A stretch of 64,000 nucleotides of DNA from Leptidea sinapis (GCF_905404315.1 NC_066301.1:6448001-6512000), one strand, 5' to 3'. Positions 1-11,279 are shown, numbered from the stretch's first letter. Notes: a model not told the origin generated them from the letters alone. Made by a program: numbers and translations.

Positions 1-56
1 ATATATTAATTTACATTTTTTTATTACTTACTTTTGTAATTAAATTTTTTGTTTGA

Positions 57-535
57 TGTTTGAGTATTTTTGCATAACTTTGCATATATTGTAATTGAAA
101 TGATTTTTAAATTGAAAACAAAAATTTGTAATACTTAATCTGTTTTGAAAAGAGCAACCTTAGCGTTTATGTGCTCGTTGTTCTCAAAGGAAATCTGTAT
201 TTTGATTGAGCTGTATGAAATAATGACGTATTTCATGTGTAATTTTACTTATCAAATAAAATATTTTTGATTTGATTTATAAGCCTGGCCCTGACAGACA
301 TACTTTATCTTTTACTTCCGACAGTTAACGGCCCCTTAATAATCAGTCGCCATCGTATATTTATGATCCGAGATTGACATTTCAATTCAGTTCCTGCATC
401 TACCATTTCAGTAACAAATATAAGAAAAAACATTCTTTTGTTTGTTACCACAGAACTTTCGACTGGGTGTACCGATTTTGATGATTCTTTTGATGCCAAT
501 AATAACAATAATTGTAACTAAATTATATTTTCGTA
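57..535 (+). repeat. Composite interspersed repeat, copy 1 (LINE 3'-tail-like plus flank)
   Basis: This AT-rich stretch matches 2560-3060 in the same orientation, and its first half (57-285) matches the reverse complement of 21486-21745. The shared block ends in an A/T-rich tail (AAATAAAATATTTTTGATTT) of the sort seen at the 3' end of lepidopteran LINEs. Copies 1 and 2 also share about 200 bases beyond that tail, including CTGACAGACATAC, which the third copy lacks. No coding potential is seen; the 67-codon frame on the minus strand is a chance opening. The element class is not certain. Confidence 0.6.
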
Positions 536-730
536 ATAATTTGATTGACTTTTAGGTAGGCTTATATTTTTCACTTAATTTCTCTCAGGAGAACTCTAAA
601 TATAAGTTGATTATTAATTTGTAGAAGAATACGCAAATATTTATTTACTTTTTTGCGCATCTTATAATGTTTTGAAATAGTTTTGTTTGAAGTAGGTTGT
701 TTTTTGTAAATTTCTTTTTGGTATAACTTA
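500..730 (+). repeat. Dispersed AT-rich repeat, related to 50120-50300
   Basis: A run containing TTTGATTGACTTTTAGGTAG followed by an A/T-rich segment is found again, diverged, at 50120-50300, which reads TTTGATTGACATTTAGGTAG. The two share order and spacing over about 150 bases. It directly follows the composite repeat and may be part of it. No terminal repeats are visible. Confidence 0.45.
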
Positions 731-869
731 AAAATAAGCATTGTCTATATAATAAGGAATTTGTAAGAGTGCTACATTAAAATGCTGCACCATAAAACCT
801 TGATACAAGTTAAATATAAATTAATGTTAAAAATATAAATTAATTTAAAATAACTTCCAAGATTGTCCC

Positions 870-1091
870 TTGTCTATTCAGACTTGCGTGATATTGTTCG
901 CAATAATTTTTCGCACATTGCCTTTAATCGCACAACTCAGAGTTGGCGTTTTACTGGAATCTACTTACGTACGGAAAGTTGAACATACAACTAGAGATAT
1001 AATAGACTTCTCTAGTCAAGTTATAGCAATAAAGTGGCAGGTTATAACAGGCTCAGTGTCGAGTACGTGTCCACATATACGAAGAACGTGA
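870..1091 (+). pseudogene. Possible RTE-type LINE C-terminal fragment
   Basis: A 73-codon frame contains VEHTTRDIIDF followed by VIAIKWQ. This resembles the segment before the KWQWAGH-type motif near the C-terminus of RTE-like endonuclease/reverse transcriptase polyproteins, as seen more clearly at 29661-29945 (KLKWRWAGH). The AGH part is missing here, where the frame continues into unrelated sequence. It is too short to assign firmly and could be chance. No flanking RT motifs are present. Confidence 0.3.
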
Positions 1092-1229
1092 CCAGAATTA
1101 AGAAGGAGTTGGGTGAACTTTGTTAATTGTTCTTCATTGGACAGCTTCGAAAATAATACGATTCATAGCTACAAGTTATGGATCCAAAGAAATGGGAGCG
1201 CAATGCTAGCTATTCATAGCCTAAAATTA

Positions 1230-1372
1230 GATTAAGTTTAGTTGGAAGATCACTCGCAAGGAACGCGAGCGGTCGTGGGTTCGAGTCCTGCATCGTTCAT
1301 AAAATTTTGTTTGTGTAATTAATCCTAGAAGTGAGGGATATCACTTTAAAAATATAACACATTGTTTAGATT
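1230..1372 (+). mobile_element. tRNA-derived SINE, partial copy
   Basis: The copy carries a B box (GGTTCGAGTCC) downstream of a degraded A-box region (TTTAGTTGGAAGATCACTCG), then the family's constant 3' part with CATCGTTCATAAAATTTTG and AATCCTAGAAGTGAGG. The same body occurs at 1374-1662, 6475-6625, 14165-14345, 26485-26665, 27281-27790 and 42065-42425. The promoter derives from a tRNA, and the body would be transcribed by RNA polymerase III and mobilised by a LINE (family knowledge). Confidence 0.8.
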
Positions 1373-1373
1373 T

Positions 1374-1662
1374 TCAGGAGCGACATCTCATGTCAATTTC
1401 CTAATATACAAATATTGAAGTTGAGCAGGTTATCAACTGTAAAGTAGATCCTGTAGATGAAGCCACAAACTAAGAGTTGAACAAAGCATACAAGATTTTA
1501 TGACGATACGTCACTCGTACGGTTAGGTCAGTTGGAAGAGCACTCGAACGGAACGCGAGAGGTGGTGGGTTCGAGTCCCGCATCGTTCATAAAATTTTGT
1601 TTGTGTATTAATCCCAGACGTGAGGGTTATCACTTGAAAAACATAGCACATTGTAGAGTATA
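1374..1662 (+). mobile_element. tRNA-derived SINE, longer copy
   Basis: This is a longer copy in direct tandem with the preceding one. It includes the upstream module (GTTGAGCAGGTTATCAACTG and AGAGTTGAACAAAGCATAC), then the tRNA-like part: A box near GGTCAGTTGGAAGAGC, B box GGTTCGAGTCC, and the tail AATCCCAGACGTGAGGG. The upstream module is also seen at 27281-27380 and 42230-42300, so it belongs to the family rather than to the flank. Confidence 0.8.
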
Positions 1663-1800
1663 CTTTAATAAGATTATACTAGTTCATAAATAAGATTGGC
1701 TGATTTTACAGACAATGGTAGAATTTTTTCTCTTATGTATAATAATTTTTACTGTGTAAATTTAATTTTTTTTAATAAACAGTCGTATTATACACATAAG

Positions 1801-2175
1801 TGGGTAAGTGAATGCTGGCGTGCCCCAAGGCTGTGTGCAGTCTCCCACGCTGTTTCTTCTGCAAATCAGTGATATGTTGGACACCTCCAACATTCATTGC
1901 TATGCAGACGACAGCACTGGTGATGCCGTATACATGGGCCATGCAGGTCTCTCTCGGGAAATCGTCGACCAGTGCTGGGAGAAACTTGTGTCTTCAATCG
2001 AGTCCTCTCTCGCGGAGTGGGTAAAATTGAACCTTGTCCAATTTAACCCCCAGAAGACTCAAGTTTCCTGTGATTCCTCAAGTGTTGCAAGAGATTGTGG
2101 GAGGCGGTGATCACTTAACAACAGGTGACCTGTACGCTCGTTTGTCCTCCTATTCCATTAAAAAAAAAGAAGGAT
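1801..2175 (+). pseudogene. Jockey-type LINE, internally deleted (RT motif C joined to 3' tail)
   Basis: The frame 1808-2110 encodes part of a non-LTR reverse transcriptase: GVPQGC (block preceding the catalytic motif), then YADDS, the catalytic YXDD box, then FNPQKTQV. It runs straight into the family's 3' tail (GTGTTGCAAGAGATTGTGGG, then a poly-A stretch near 2158), so everything between the RT thumb and the 3' UTR is missing. The same family is present at 11280-12070, 20505-20568, 39828-39960 and 45578-46490. The element is a 5'-truncated, deleted, dead copy. RT copies element RNA into DNA at the nicked target (family knowledge). Confidence 0.85.
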
Positions 2176-2559
2176 AAATTGAAGGGCACATCATCATCTA
2201 TACTTTAAGTTTGTAAGTAATCACCAGTTCAACTTCATCTCCTTTTTAGAGCTGCAGGAAAGTTTAGTTCAAAGTTTGGTTGTACATGGTAGGAAGTTTC
2301 TTGAAATCACACCATCATACATACAAAAAGTGAGGATAATAATTAAGTTGTTTGGGGTGTGATACGGAGGTGAAACTCAGCGATAAGGTAATAGAACAGA
2401 ACTAAGTGATCAAGCCGATACTTTGTATTTGTATACTTGATTTTTTGTTAAAAAACCAAAACTGTAACAAAATCTCACGAGATCCTCCGATTATTTATTG
2501 GAACGGAACTCAACAACTCTTGTGCTTTTATTTTTTAATATGTTTTTTGCCTTACTTTT

Positions 2560-3140
2560 GTACGGCATTTAGTATTTGATGTTTGAGTATTTTTGTTGCA
2601 TAACTTTGCATATAATGTAATTGAAATGATTTGTAACTTGAAAACATTGAACTTGTAATATGTTTTGAAAACAGCAAGATTATCTAGAGTTTCTTGCTCG
2701 TTCTTCTCTGAGGAAATCTGCCTTACGAATGAGCTGTATGAAATAATGACGTATTTCAAGTGTAATATTACGAATAAAATAAAATATTTTTGATTTAATT
2801 TATAAGCCTGGCCCTGACAGACATACTTTACAAGTCTTTTACTTCCGACAGTTAACGGTCCTATAATAATCAATCGCCGCCCTATATTAAATATTGAAAT
2901 TTCAATTCAGTTCCTACGTCTACAATTTCAATAACCGATTTATACAGAGTTCTACCTTTTCAACCGACCTCAAAAAAAGAGTAGGTTCTCAATTCGACTG
3001 TATCTTGTTTTTTTTGTTACCTCAGAATTTTCGACTTGGCGAACCGATTTTGCATTTATATGCTTGATTTGTTGTTAAAAAACCAAAACTGCAATAAAAT
3101 CTCAGGGTTTGCCACGATTATTCATTGGAACTGAACTAAC
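2560..3140 (+). repeat. Composite interspersed repeat, copy 2
   Basis: This is the second copy of the repeat at 57-535, about 2.5 kb away and in the same orientation. It includes the LINE-tail-like part, the CTGACAGACATAC flank, and then ACCGACCTCAAAAA followed by GTTCTCAATTCGACTG. The last portion is a motif I know as very common in lepidopteran genomes, and it is also at 22855-23100 in the opposite orientation. No open frame of note is present. Confidence 0.6.
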
Positions 3141-4660
3141 AGATTTCGGTTTTTTATAGTAACATATTGGTTATAATTCAAATAAATGAAATACACAGCT
3201 TAGTAACCTTTTCGTTGAAGTCGACTTTATAAGATATTTTTATCACTGCAGAACCTGTATAGGGTACTAGAATTAACAGTTAAATGATTACCTACAGGAT
3301 GATTAAAAATAATTTAAAACATTTTTTTTACATTTGCCAGTTAAATATGAATACTCTTGGACAGTAAATGCCATATACTAATTTATTTCCTTAAATAAAT
3401 ACCTTAAGCTCAAGAATGCTGTGTTACTACTTCCAACACACCAAATTTAACTGAATTGTATAAATCTTAACGGTAATTAGCAAAAAGTTGTTTCCAGCAC
3501 TTTTTCATTTGTTTTCCTTGAAGAACTTCGACTGTAAGGCTTCGATTTGAGTGCCACACACTCAAACATCGAGTACTGTACCCTGCTTTTTTCTTGGTCG
3601 TAACTGTTTTATATATTTAATTCCCAACTATCATCTATTTTTTTTCTAAAATGACATATATTTTATTCGTAATAGCGCGGGCGACCAGAGCGTGGTGCAT
3701 CTATGATGCACCGCGCTATTCAAAATGCGCTACTCTTAGTATATTATAGGTCTATATGCTCGTACCTCAGGGTTTGTGTTTTTTCTTTTTTGCTTAGAAT
3801 AAGCAAAAAAGAATAAGCTAAGAATTTATACGTCTAGACACGTATAAACTAGAAGTATAAATTATATAAGCTGTTGCTGTTAGGCAAGGCATGAAAACAG
3901 GCCAAACTTATGACTTTAGTGTGCATGACAAGCTACTTTTTACACTCACAATATGTATGTCAGTTTGCTTAAGTGTGCGTGCGTTGCTGAAAATAGTTTG
4001 CAGCTATTTTTTGGCATTTTTATAGCTGCCACAGTCTATCTATACTTTTAAATTATCTAGACCTTTTTTGTAATAAAATTAAAAAAAAATTAACTTTTTA
4101 TATAGCTGGAAACTACATTTTACTAATTCGTTTCTTTTAAATGTAACCTTTATATACTGAAAATTAACTTAATGCAAATAGTACAGCCAAAACGTATTTT
4201 ACACTAGTTTAGACATACTTTAAGCGAAAATACTTTTCCCCCAACCAATTAATAAAAGTGGTTTTAGAATGAATAATTAATCAAGCTCTTTGTTGATACT
4301 CTATTAATCAACTCAAACATACTTACAACTTCATAATGGAACTTGAAAGAAAAGAAAAATTGTCGACTTTCTTCAAGTTTAATTACATCAATAAATCTCG
4401 AAAGAGAGATGGAGAAAACGCGACTCTTAATTCTACTTATATTACTTACTGTAAATACACTTCTAGTTTTCAATTACTAACAAGTTTTTTGGGCAGTAGA
4501 ATTATTGTTATGAGATCATAAAACTGCCTTTTTTGTACTTTAATTAACAGAATTATTAAATAATAAACTTTTAGTAATATTTTCATAATTTCTCTTTTAT
4601 ATTAATTTTAATGTATAAAAAAAATTTAACAGAAAAACAACCGCTTTCAAAAACACTATT
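3140..4660. other. No recognised gene; hairpins at 3671-3720 and 3783-3850
   Basis: This is AT-rich intergenic or repeat DNA. Two short opposite-strand frames at 4264-4521 overlap each other and show no family resemblance. The only visible structure is a set of short inverted repeats near 3.7-3.85 kb. The last 40 bases (ACTTCAAAAACACTATT-like) match the repeat at 22860, in which the mariner element at 4683 appears to have landed. Confidence 0.5.
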
Positions 4661-4682
4661 TCAAAACATTAGACACACATGG

Positions 4683-5932
4683 GGCACACTAAAAGTTTTG
4701 CACTTCTAACTAATCGGAACTATTTGAATTTTTTATGTTATATTTATTGAAACGTTGCAACCTTCTTAATAATAAAAAAAATTGGCCGAAAATCATTTGC
4801 CAATTGTTTATTATCACACATCAAAGTTCTACGTACACAATGAAAATGGAATTAAGTCGAAAACATTTTAAAGCGATGATTTTTTATGATTTTAAAAGTT
4901 CTCTCTGAGCCGCTCGATTTCAAAATGCTTTTGGGAGAGAAGCTCCTTGTTTGAGCACCGTGAGGTTATAGTTTGTTGAATTTGTGAGAGGTCGGGTTTC
5001 TTTACATGACGAATTTCGTTAAGGGCGGCCTTCAACTGCCGTCAACGATGTCAAAAATGTCGCTACTGTTAAGCGGCTAATCGAAGAAAACCCGCGCATG
5101 ACCTATGTGACAATTCCAGGACTTTTGAGGTTTGGTATGAGCTGAATTCAGAAAATTTTACACGAAGAATTGAAAGTACGGAAGCTTTGTTCTCGTTGGA
5201 TCCCTCATTAACTGACAGCGTTGCAGACGCGAGCTCGCGTGGAATGGTGCTGACAGATGCTAACGAAGTACGAGTACGGACATTCTAATGCTGTTTATGA
5301 CATTGTCACAGGAGACGAAACGTGAATATATTGTTTTGAACCCGAAAAAAAACAGGAATCTTGTAAATGGGTGTTTGAAAATGAGAACAGGCTAACAAAA
5401 GTGATGCAGGCGAGAAGCGTTGGTAAAAAAATGATCGCATTTTTTTTTCTCATCTACGGGTCCCATCTGCAAAATTCCACTTGACGATCAAAAGAGTGTT
5501 AATGGCGAGTGGTATTCTACCATTTGTTTACCCAGGGTGTTAAAAAAATCGCAAAAGACGACCAAAAAGCAGCGTTCTCCTACATCATGACAACGCTTCT
5601 TCACACACGGCGAACAAAACTAAGTCATTTTTAGCTACCGAAAAAGTACAACTCGTCACCCATCCCGCAGATAGCCCCGACCTAGGACCCTGTGATTTCT
5701 GTATTTTCCCCAAAATCAAATATTTGATGAGAGGTTTCACTTTTACCAATGCTGAACAGGCAGTGATAGTGTTCAATCATCACAGCGTTATGTGGTCCAG
5801 CAGGAGGAAAACAGGAGAATCGCATGAAAAATTGTTTAAAACGTAAAGGAGAATATTTTGAAAAGCAATAAACATTATATTTTGGTTATAACATGTTGTT
5901 TTTTTAAGTTATGCAAAACTTTTAGTGTAACT
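4683..5932 (+). mobile_element. Mariner-family DNA transposon, decayed
   Basis: The element is about 1.25 kb, the usual size for mariner. Its ends are inverted repeats: CACTAAAAGTTTTGCA near 4687 at the left and TGCAAAACTTTTAGTG near 5913 at the right. Mariner inserts at TA dinucleotides; TA occurs beside both candidate ends, but the exact boundary could shift by a few bases. The interior is a single decayed transposase gene. No intact frame is left, so the copy cannot move itself. Confidence 0.9.
4841..5840 (+). pseudogene. Mariner transposase pseudogene (DD34D type)
   Basis: Reading across stops and frameshifts, the product begins MELSRKHFKAMIFYDF, a typical mariner N-terminus for the helix-turn-helix DNA-binding part. 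RVSLHDEFR and VKRLIEENPRMTY follow. The catalytic domain shows IVTGDET (first Asp), LLHHDNASSHTA (second Asp) and HPADSPDLGPCDF (third Asp). That pattern fits the DDD catalytic triad of the mariner family, with about 34 residues between the second and third Asp. The enzyme cuts and pastes the element (family knowledge). Stops within the frame, for example near 4907, 5143 and 5324, plus several indels show it is dead. Confidence 0.88.
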
Positions 5933-5939
5933 TACGTAA

Positions 5940-6470
5940 TAATCCGTAATGATTGCTCATGGTACAACTAAATTCACAAACAGGCTAAGCTATATTATAT
6001 AAATATATTTATCTATCTCATGCCCGTTCTTCTTGGGTCTGTAGATTACTGCTATTTCAAAGTCTAGCACCCTATAAAGAAGATGCAAATATATCTCTTT
6101 GTAAGGAGTTGCACAGCGTTCAGTTGAATCATAAAAATGTTGAATAATTCCACCCGACAATGTCTCACGACTACAAAGAATAAAATGAAATGAAAAAGAA
6201 GAAATGCGTGTTTCAACAACTATAAACATTACACGATACAAAGAAAATACTTAATAGAGGATTACCAACAAGTACATATATTAATAAGGGTCGACAGTCA
6301 ACCCACATAAGATCAGTTTATATATATCTAACATAAATGAAAATATATACTTAAGTATCTCAATGCTATGACGTCAGTTATACAATAATATAGCATCAAT
6401 AACTTCATCTTAACATTTTCTTTATATCCAATTTATTTCTCTTTGAATAATTCTAAGCAATTTGTTATTT
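5940..6470. other. No recognised feature
   Basis: This is AT-rich sequence between the mariner element and the inverted SINE pair. The 83-codon minus-strand frame at 5990-6241 has no recognisable motif and is probably chance. Confidence 0.5.
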
Positions 6471-6474
6471 TTAA

Positions 6475-6625
6475 AGAGATAACCCTCACCTCTGGGATTA
6501 ATTACACAAATTAAATTTATGAACGATGCGTGACCTTGAACCCACGACCTCTCGCGTGCCGGTGACCGTGGTCGCATGAGAGAGAACGCGAGAGGTCGCG
6601 GGTTCGAGTCCCGCATCGTTCATAA
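6475..6625. mobile_element. Head-to-head pair of tRNA-SINE segments (hairpin)
   Basis: The left half is a minus-strand SINE segment: tail complement CCTCACCTCTGGGATTAATT, then the B-box complement TTGAACCCACGACCTCTCGCG. After a spacer of about 30 bases the right half is a plus-strand segment ending in GGTTCGAGTCCCGCATCGTT. The two tRNA-like parts are inverted repeats of one another, so this locus can fold into a long stem. The A box is not intact in either half. Confidence 0.75.
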
Positions 6626-6949
6626 ATTATATTTTTAAATTTAATTTGATTAATTCTTTATGATTATTTGATTTCATTTTAGACGCACAGTTGGACAGTT
6701 CTGTTATGACATCATATCATTACAAGAACAGGAAAAAAGAAATAATAATATCTGTATTGATTGAAATGAACAAAAAAGGTTTTAAACTTTGATAACAATT
6801 TTTGTATATTTGCATTTGTCAATGTGAAGCAAAGCGCACCGGTCACCAGCAAGTTAAATATAATTAGAAGTCACGACCTGTTAGTAAAAGAGCACTCTAC
6901 GTCGCCTTTACCTTTCGTAAAGCAGTGATATACGACGTTATTGTGATTC

Positions 6950-7230
6950 GGTTTCATGGGTTCCGTATCTAGTAATATTATTATTTAGATAATGATTATC
7001 TTTATCAATAGCAATGACAGTGTAATATTGTATATTTCATTTAAAAGAGTGCAAAAAAGAAGAATGCTGGGAAAGTTTCTTGCGCCGCTTCTGCTCTCTC
7101 AGAGCGCCATTTGTTTCCGTAGCGGTAGAAATGTAATATATAATGAAGTATATTAAAAATGACATCAAAAAGTATAATAAAGGAATCAATTTTGAAAAAA
7201 TAAATGCCTTTTATGCCTTTGTTACTGGGC
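6950..7230 (+). repeat. LINE 3' UTR copy (same family as 28925-29400)
   Basis: The order of motifs is shared with 29160-29400: AGCAATGACAGTGTAATATT, AGAGTGCAAAAAAGAAG, GCGCCGCTTCTGCTCTCTCAG, GACATCAAAAAG and CCTTTTATGCCTTT. At 28925 the same 3' UTR follows a readable reverse transcriptase C-terminus, which identifies this piece as a strongly 5'-truncated LINE. The 69-codon frame here is not a gene. Confidence 0.7.
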
Positions 7231-7394
7231 TAATGAGAATTAATATTTTCGGTCTCAAAGGGACGAGAGATATTCCGATGCCGTTTCAAATTCTTGGTTC
7301 AATCAACAGGATGGATAATTTACAATCTTGCACGCAAGTGACGAGAACGTAACTTCTTCTCATAAGAAAATCTATTCTCAAATAAAAGAGAGGA

Positions 7395-9170
7395 AACTTT
7401 CGAAACATTTATTTATTTATTTCACACACACATAGCAACTATCATTACAGGTATTACCTAATGCGACAGTTACAAACAAACAAGAATAACAAACACAGCA
7501 AACAACAATCAAATCAAACTAAAACTAATCATACAATCAAACTACATTACATAACAAATAATATATCACACCAGAAATAGAAAAAACTTAAACATACTAC
7601 TATTTACCATAACATACTACATATAACAATACCCTTGTGAGATCACTCCACGTACACTCAAAAATTTCCACTTTGTTGTGGAGTTCATTTATATGGCGAA
7701 GGGCTCTAGTTAAAGGAGACTTTGCCAACACATTTGTTCTCGCCATCGGAATGGATAGTAGTGGCGGATGGAGGCGCCTCCACACGTACCGGTCCGGCAC
7801 ACGAAGACTCAAGCAGCACAGAACTCCCGGGTTGTGCTCCTTCCCGCGCAACAACTTCACCACATACGCTGCTAGAAAAAAATCCCTACGGACGCTCAAC
7901 TCAGTATACCCAACCATACCCAGCACAAACAGTGTCGGATACATAAGTGGGTAAAATGGGTATACTCCATATAACTTGAAGTATAGGTGCCTAACGAATT
8001 TGTTTTGGACACGCTCTAACATCAACCTATACTTGTCCTCATAAGGGCCCCATATCGCCGAGTTGTACTCCAGACGACTCCTTACCAGTGCATTATAAAG
8101 TACCTTGACGGTTGTGATATTAGTGAACTCTTTAGAGTGTCTCAAAACAAACCCTAAATTTCTATAGGCATTTTTGCAGGTTTTAATTATATGCTCTCTA
8201 AACATCAAGTCCGATGTAAACAAGACACCCAGATCCTGTATCTGCTTCACGCGCTGCACTGTATCCGTGCCTATCTTGTAGTTATACAATATAGGTTTAC
8301 TGGCTCGGGTAAAACTTAAGACACAACACTTAGCAGGATTGAAGTTCAATTTATTCTCCCTGCTCCAGTCTATCAATTTTGAGATGTCGTCTTGTAGGTG
8401 GTCGCAATCCGATTTTTCCCTTATTTGGAGCATTAACTTTACGTCATCTGCAAAAAGGAGACATTTGCTGTGCCTTAGGACCTCCGGCAGATCGTTTATC
8501 GTTATGATAAATTCAAGAGGTCCAAGGTTACTGCCTTGACTTACTCCAGATCTCGTAAAGTATGGCTCCAATTCGTATCCATTAAAGTCTACATACTGCT
8601 TTCTATCTCTCATGTAAGAAGCCCAGAACTGTAATGTTTTTGGCGAGCAACCTACATCCGCTAATTTCCTCAGCAATACGTCATTGTCAACAGTGTCAAA
8701 TGCTTTTCGGAAATCTAGGTAAACCACATCTACCTGTATTCCAGAGTCCATTGCTGGGACCAAATATGTCATCAGATTTAGAAGATTAGTGGCAGTGCTT
8801 CGGGCTGGACGAAATCCGTGTTGGGAGTCGCAAAATTGCGCTGACACTTGGGCGTACAGCTTGCGATGTATAGCTGACTCGAACAATTTTTGCCGGCGTT
8901 GATAGGACTGCCACCGGTCTATACCCACTGACATCTGGTCCCGCTTTACCCTTCGGGACTGGAATAACTCTCGTGGTTTTCCATAATTCAGGGAATGTAC
9001 TATATTTCACGCATGTGTTCAAAATGTATTGAAGAGGCTCAGCTAGTACCCTACTACAATCCTTAAACAAGAATGCTGGTATGCCATCCAACATATAACA
9101 ATTGACCATAAAGCTAAGTTTTATCATCCATAGAGTAAATAAAGATATAGTTTTTTTTCTTATCATGCCT
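7395..9170 (-). mobile_element. Non-LTR retrotransposon (LINE), 5'-truncated
   Basis: This is a minus-strand LINE relic. It keeps most of the reverse transcriptase and C-terminal region, followed by a 3' UTR of about 200 bases that ends (reading minus) in an A/T-rich AAATAAATAAATG-like tail at about 7400. The 5' part, with ORF1 and the endonuclease, is absent, as expected from incomplete target-primed reverse transcription. It is the best-preserved reverse transcriptase in the first 30 kb. Confidence 0.85.
7600..9166 (-). pseudogene. LINE reverse transcriptase, one frameshift
   Basis: Two overlapping minus frames make one protein. The 5' part (from 9166) has GIPAFLFKDC, the region before RT, and YRPVAVLSTPAKI (RT block 1). 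The frame then shifts near 8880, and the 3' part continues with HGFRPARSTATNL, YLDFRKAFDTVDN (motif A, catalytic Asp), SGVSQGSNLGP (motif B) and LLFADDVKLM (motif C, FADD). The thumb and a roughly 200-residue C-terminal region follow to a stop at 7600. The catalytic residues are intact. The long 444-codon frame with only one break suggests a relatively young copy. Clade is Jockey/CR1-like by eye; I cannot place it more closely. Confidence 0.85.
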
Positions 9171-9850
9171 TAGGAAACGTATTGGAAACCTAAAGGAACC
9201 GTTCCAATCAGAAAATAAATCCATTTAAATATAAATTCGTCGACACTTCACTTCGCGGTGAAAGAACAGGCGATCAATCATTTACGGTCGACTTATCTTC
9301 TACGCAATGATCCGTTGGATTACGCTGTATGGTTAACAAATTGATGCTTAGAATGTACGCAACTCATGAAATACGTAATTATTACTTCTCAAATAATTTT
9401 TAGGTTGAGTCTAATGAGACCCAAAATAATTATTTTGGGGAGAAAAGATATTATTATTATTTTTTTCAATTATAATTATGTCATATATTTAATTCCATCT
9501 GTAACTTAATTAAAATCAATGTAAATTTAATAATGTAATGTAATTTAAGTCATTTAAAATAAAGGTACTGAGTGTTGTTTTGAGTTATTCCGAGATTGGT
9601 ATTAGTATACTAATTACTGATGAGAGAAAACTGTTTTTGCCAATAATATAACTTTGGGGGATTGTTGAAATCTGTCATTGGTAACTTTACCCAACCATAT
9701 CTGCATCCTCTTCTAATAGAGAATGTCAATCTGCTCCACGTAGAAAACGAGAAAGCCGATCTTTTAGACACTCTTTTTACACTTCAGTCATATAACTCTA
9801 AAAAAGCCGATCATTCCGCGGCATTTTGGCTGTTTGATTCTCGGGTGATG
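9170..9850. other. No recognised gene
   Basis: The stretch is AT-rich. An ACAGG/CGATC-containing segment at 9220-9420 looks like the edge of another element, but no terminal repeats or motifs are visible. The 86-codon frame at 9662 runs into the SINE-like repeat and is not a gene. Confidence 0.45.
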
Positions 9851-9854
9851 ATTG

Positions 9855-10010
9855 TCAAGTGTCAAGGACACCAGCGCAATTGTAGTGCCGCTCTGAATTT
9901 TCGGATTTTTCAAGAATCCTGAGCGGCACTGCATTGTAATAGGCAGGGCGTATCAATGAACATCACCTGAACGTCATGATTGATTTGTCGCTTATTGTAA
10001 TAAAAGAAAA
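9855..10010 (+). mobile_element. SINE-like family B, 3' half only
   Basis: This copy matches the last half of the roughly 310-bp family B element: GCGCAATTGTAGTGCCGCTC, CAAGAATCCTGAGCGGCACT, GGCAGGGCGTATCAAT and a short A-rich tail. The first half is missing, as in a 5'-truncated retroposed copy. Confidence 0.75.
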
Positions 10011-10399
10011 ACTTCAGTCGTAGAGCTCTGAAACCGCAGATAATTCCGCGGCATTTGGATGATTTATTCTAATGTGATGATTGCCTGCCCTCCGGTTTGA
10101 ATACTCCTAACTGTTAACATTCGTACGAATTAATATTTTAAAATTAAGATAATCTAATTGCCATTCACATCCAAGTTTATTAACATGAACCGAAGCTCGT
10201 ACTTAATTACAGCTTAGAGCATTGTTTACGTTACCGACCAACATATTACTGAAAACTGAGTTAACTAACAAACCATATGCTATTTAAGTTATCGTCATAA
10301 AAAAACTGTGTCGTGCTCCATTAAAACTTGAATTTTCAGTTAAGAACGCTTACTTATAATTTAGAATTCATGAGAATTTTTGAAGGTATAATGTGATAT

Positions 10400-10805
10400 A
10401 CCGCCAAACACAAACAAACAAGAATGGCGAGTGTGGAATAAACAATTAAGCAGTTAAAATGGCATTGGACAGGATATGTTATAAGAAGCAAACAAGAATT
10501 ATGGACAAAAAACATTATAAAGTGGTATCCATAATATGGAAGAAGAAATAGAGGGAGACAAACAATACGATGGGAAGATGAATCAAAAAGGTTGCTGGAC
10601 TAACATGGAGTAGAACAACTTACGACAGGAAAATGTGGAAACATCTGAAGGAGGCCTATGTCGGCAGACAAGCGAGCAATGATTAACATAAGATATAGGA
10701 TATATTATGTGAAATAAAATTATATAATTTAGTATATTAAGTTGTAGCATAAGTTAAAAATGTTAATTTTTAGTTTACTTGCAAAAAAGGCTTCATTCAT
10801 TCATT
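10400..10805 (+). pseudogene. RTE-like LINE, C-terminal end and 3' tail
   Basis: Reading through stops gives KWHWTGYVIRSKQELWTKN, GRQTIRWED and MWKHLKEAYVGRQASND, then a stop near 10683. This is the C-terminal pattern of RTE-type LINE polyproteins (compare KLKWRWAGH at 29661-29945). The 3' UTR ends in a (CATT)n microsatellite at 10791-10806, which is the kind of short-repeat tail such LINEs carry. No RT motifs remain upstream. Confidence 0.7.
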
Positions 10806-11279
10806 CAATACACTACCAAAAATGTATTATTATATTAATAACAACAGCTTTAAAGGCTATGTGCTTAAATTGAAACAGAAAAAGTCACAGTAATATTAAT
10901 AGTATAAATCTTTTCATGAATGATATATAAACATTCCTAGACCAAAATTTGATACTTCATAGAGATATATTGAGGTTTTCTCAAGCAAAAGTTTTGCAAA
11001 AGCGGATAATACAAAAGCACATGTCTTCAGGTAATGTAATATCACAGGAGAGATGTATTCTGCATATGCCAGGCGGTGTCGTGACCCCAATATTTAATAC
11101 AATCTCCTGTTCTGTACAATAGTCTATTGTAATTTTATACGATTTCAGTTATTTTGAATTCGTATTTATTTCGAAGTATTGCAATACATTTTCCTTGAGG
11201 AGATCTAATGTAACCGTGTACCGGAGTTTATAAGATATTATTTTATTTTAAGAAGAAAAGGAAATCGCAATAAGAAAAA

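Noticed and set aside
2535..2873. 112-codon minus-strand open frame
   Set aside because: It lies in a dispersed repeat whose other copies (57-360, 21486-21745) do not keep the frame.
4264..4521. Overlapping 69- and 61-codon frames
   Set aside because: Opposite-strand frames over the same bases with no recognised family; likely chance.
7637..7954. 105-codon plus-strand frame
   Set aside because: It is a shadow of the minus-strand LINE reverse transcriptase.
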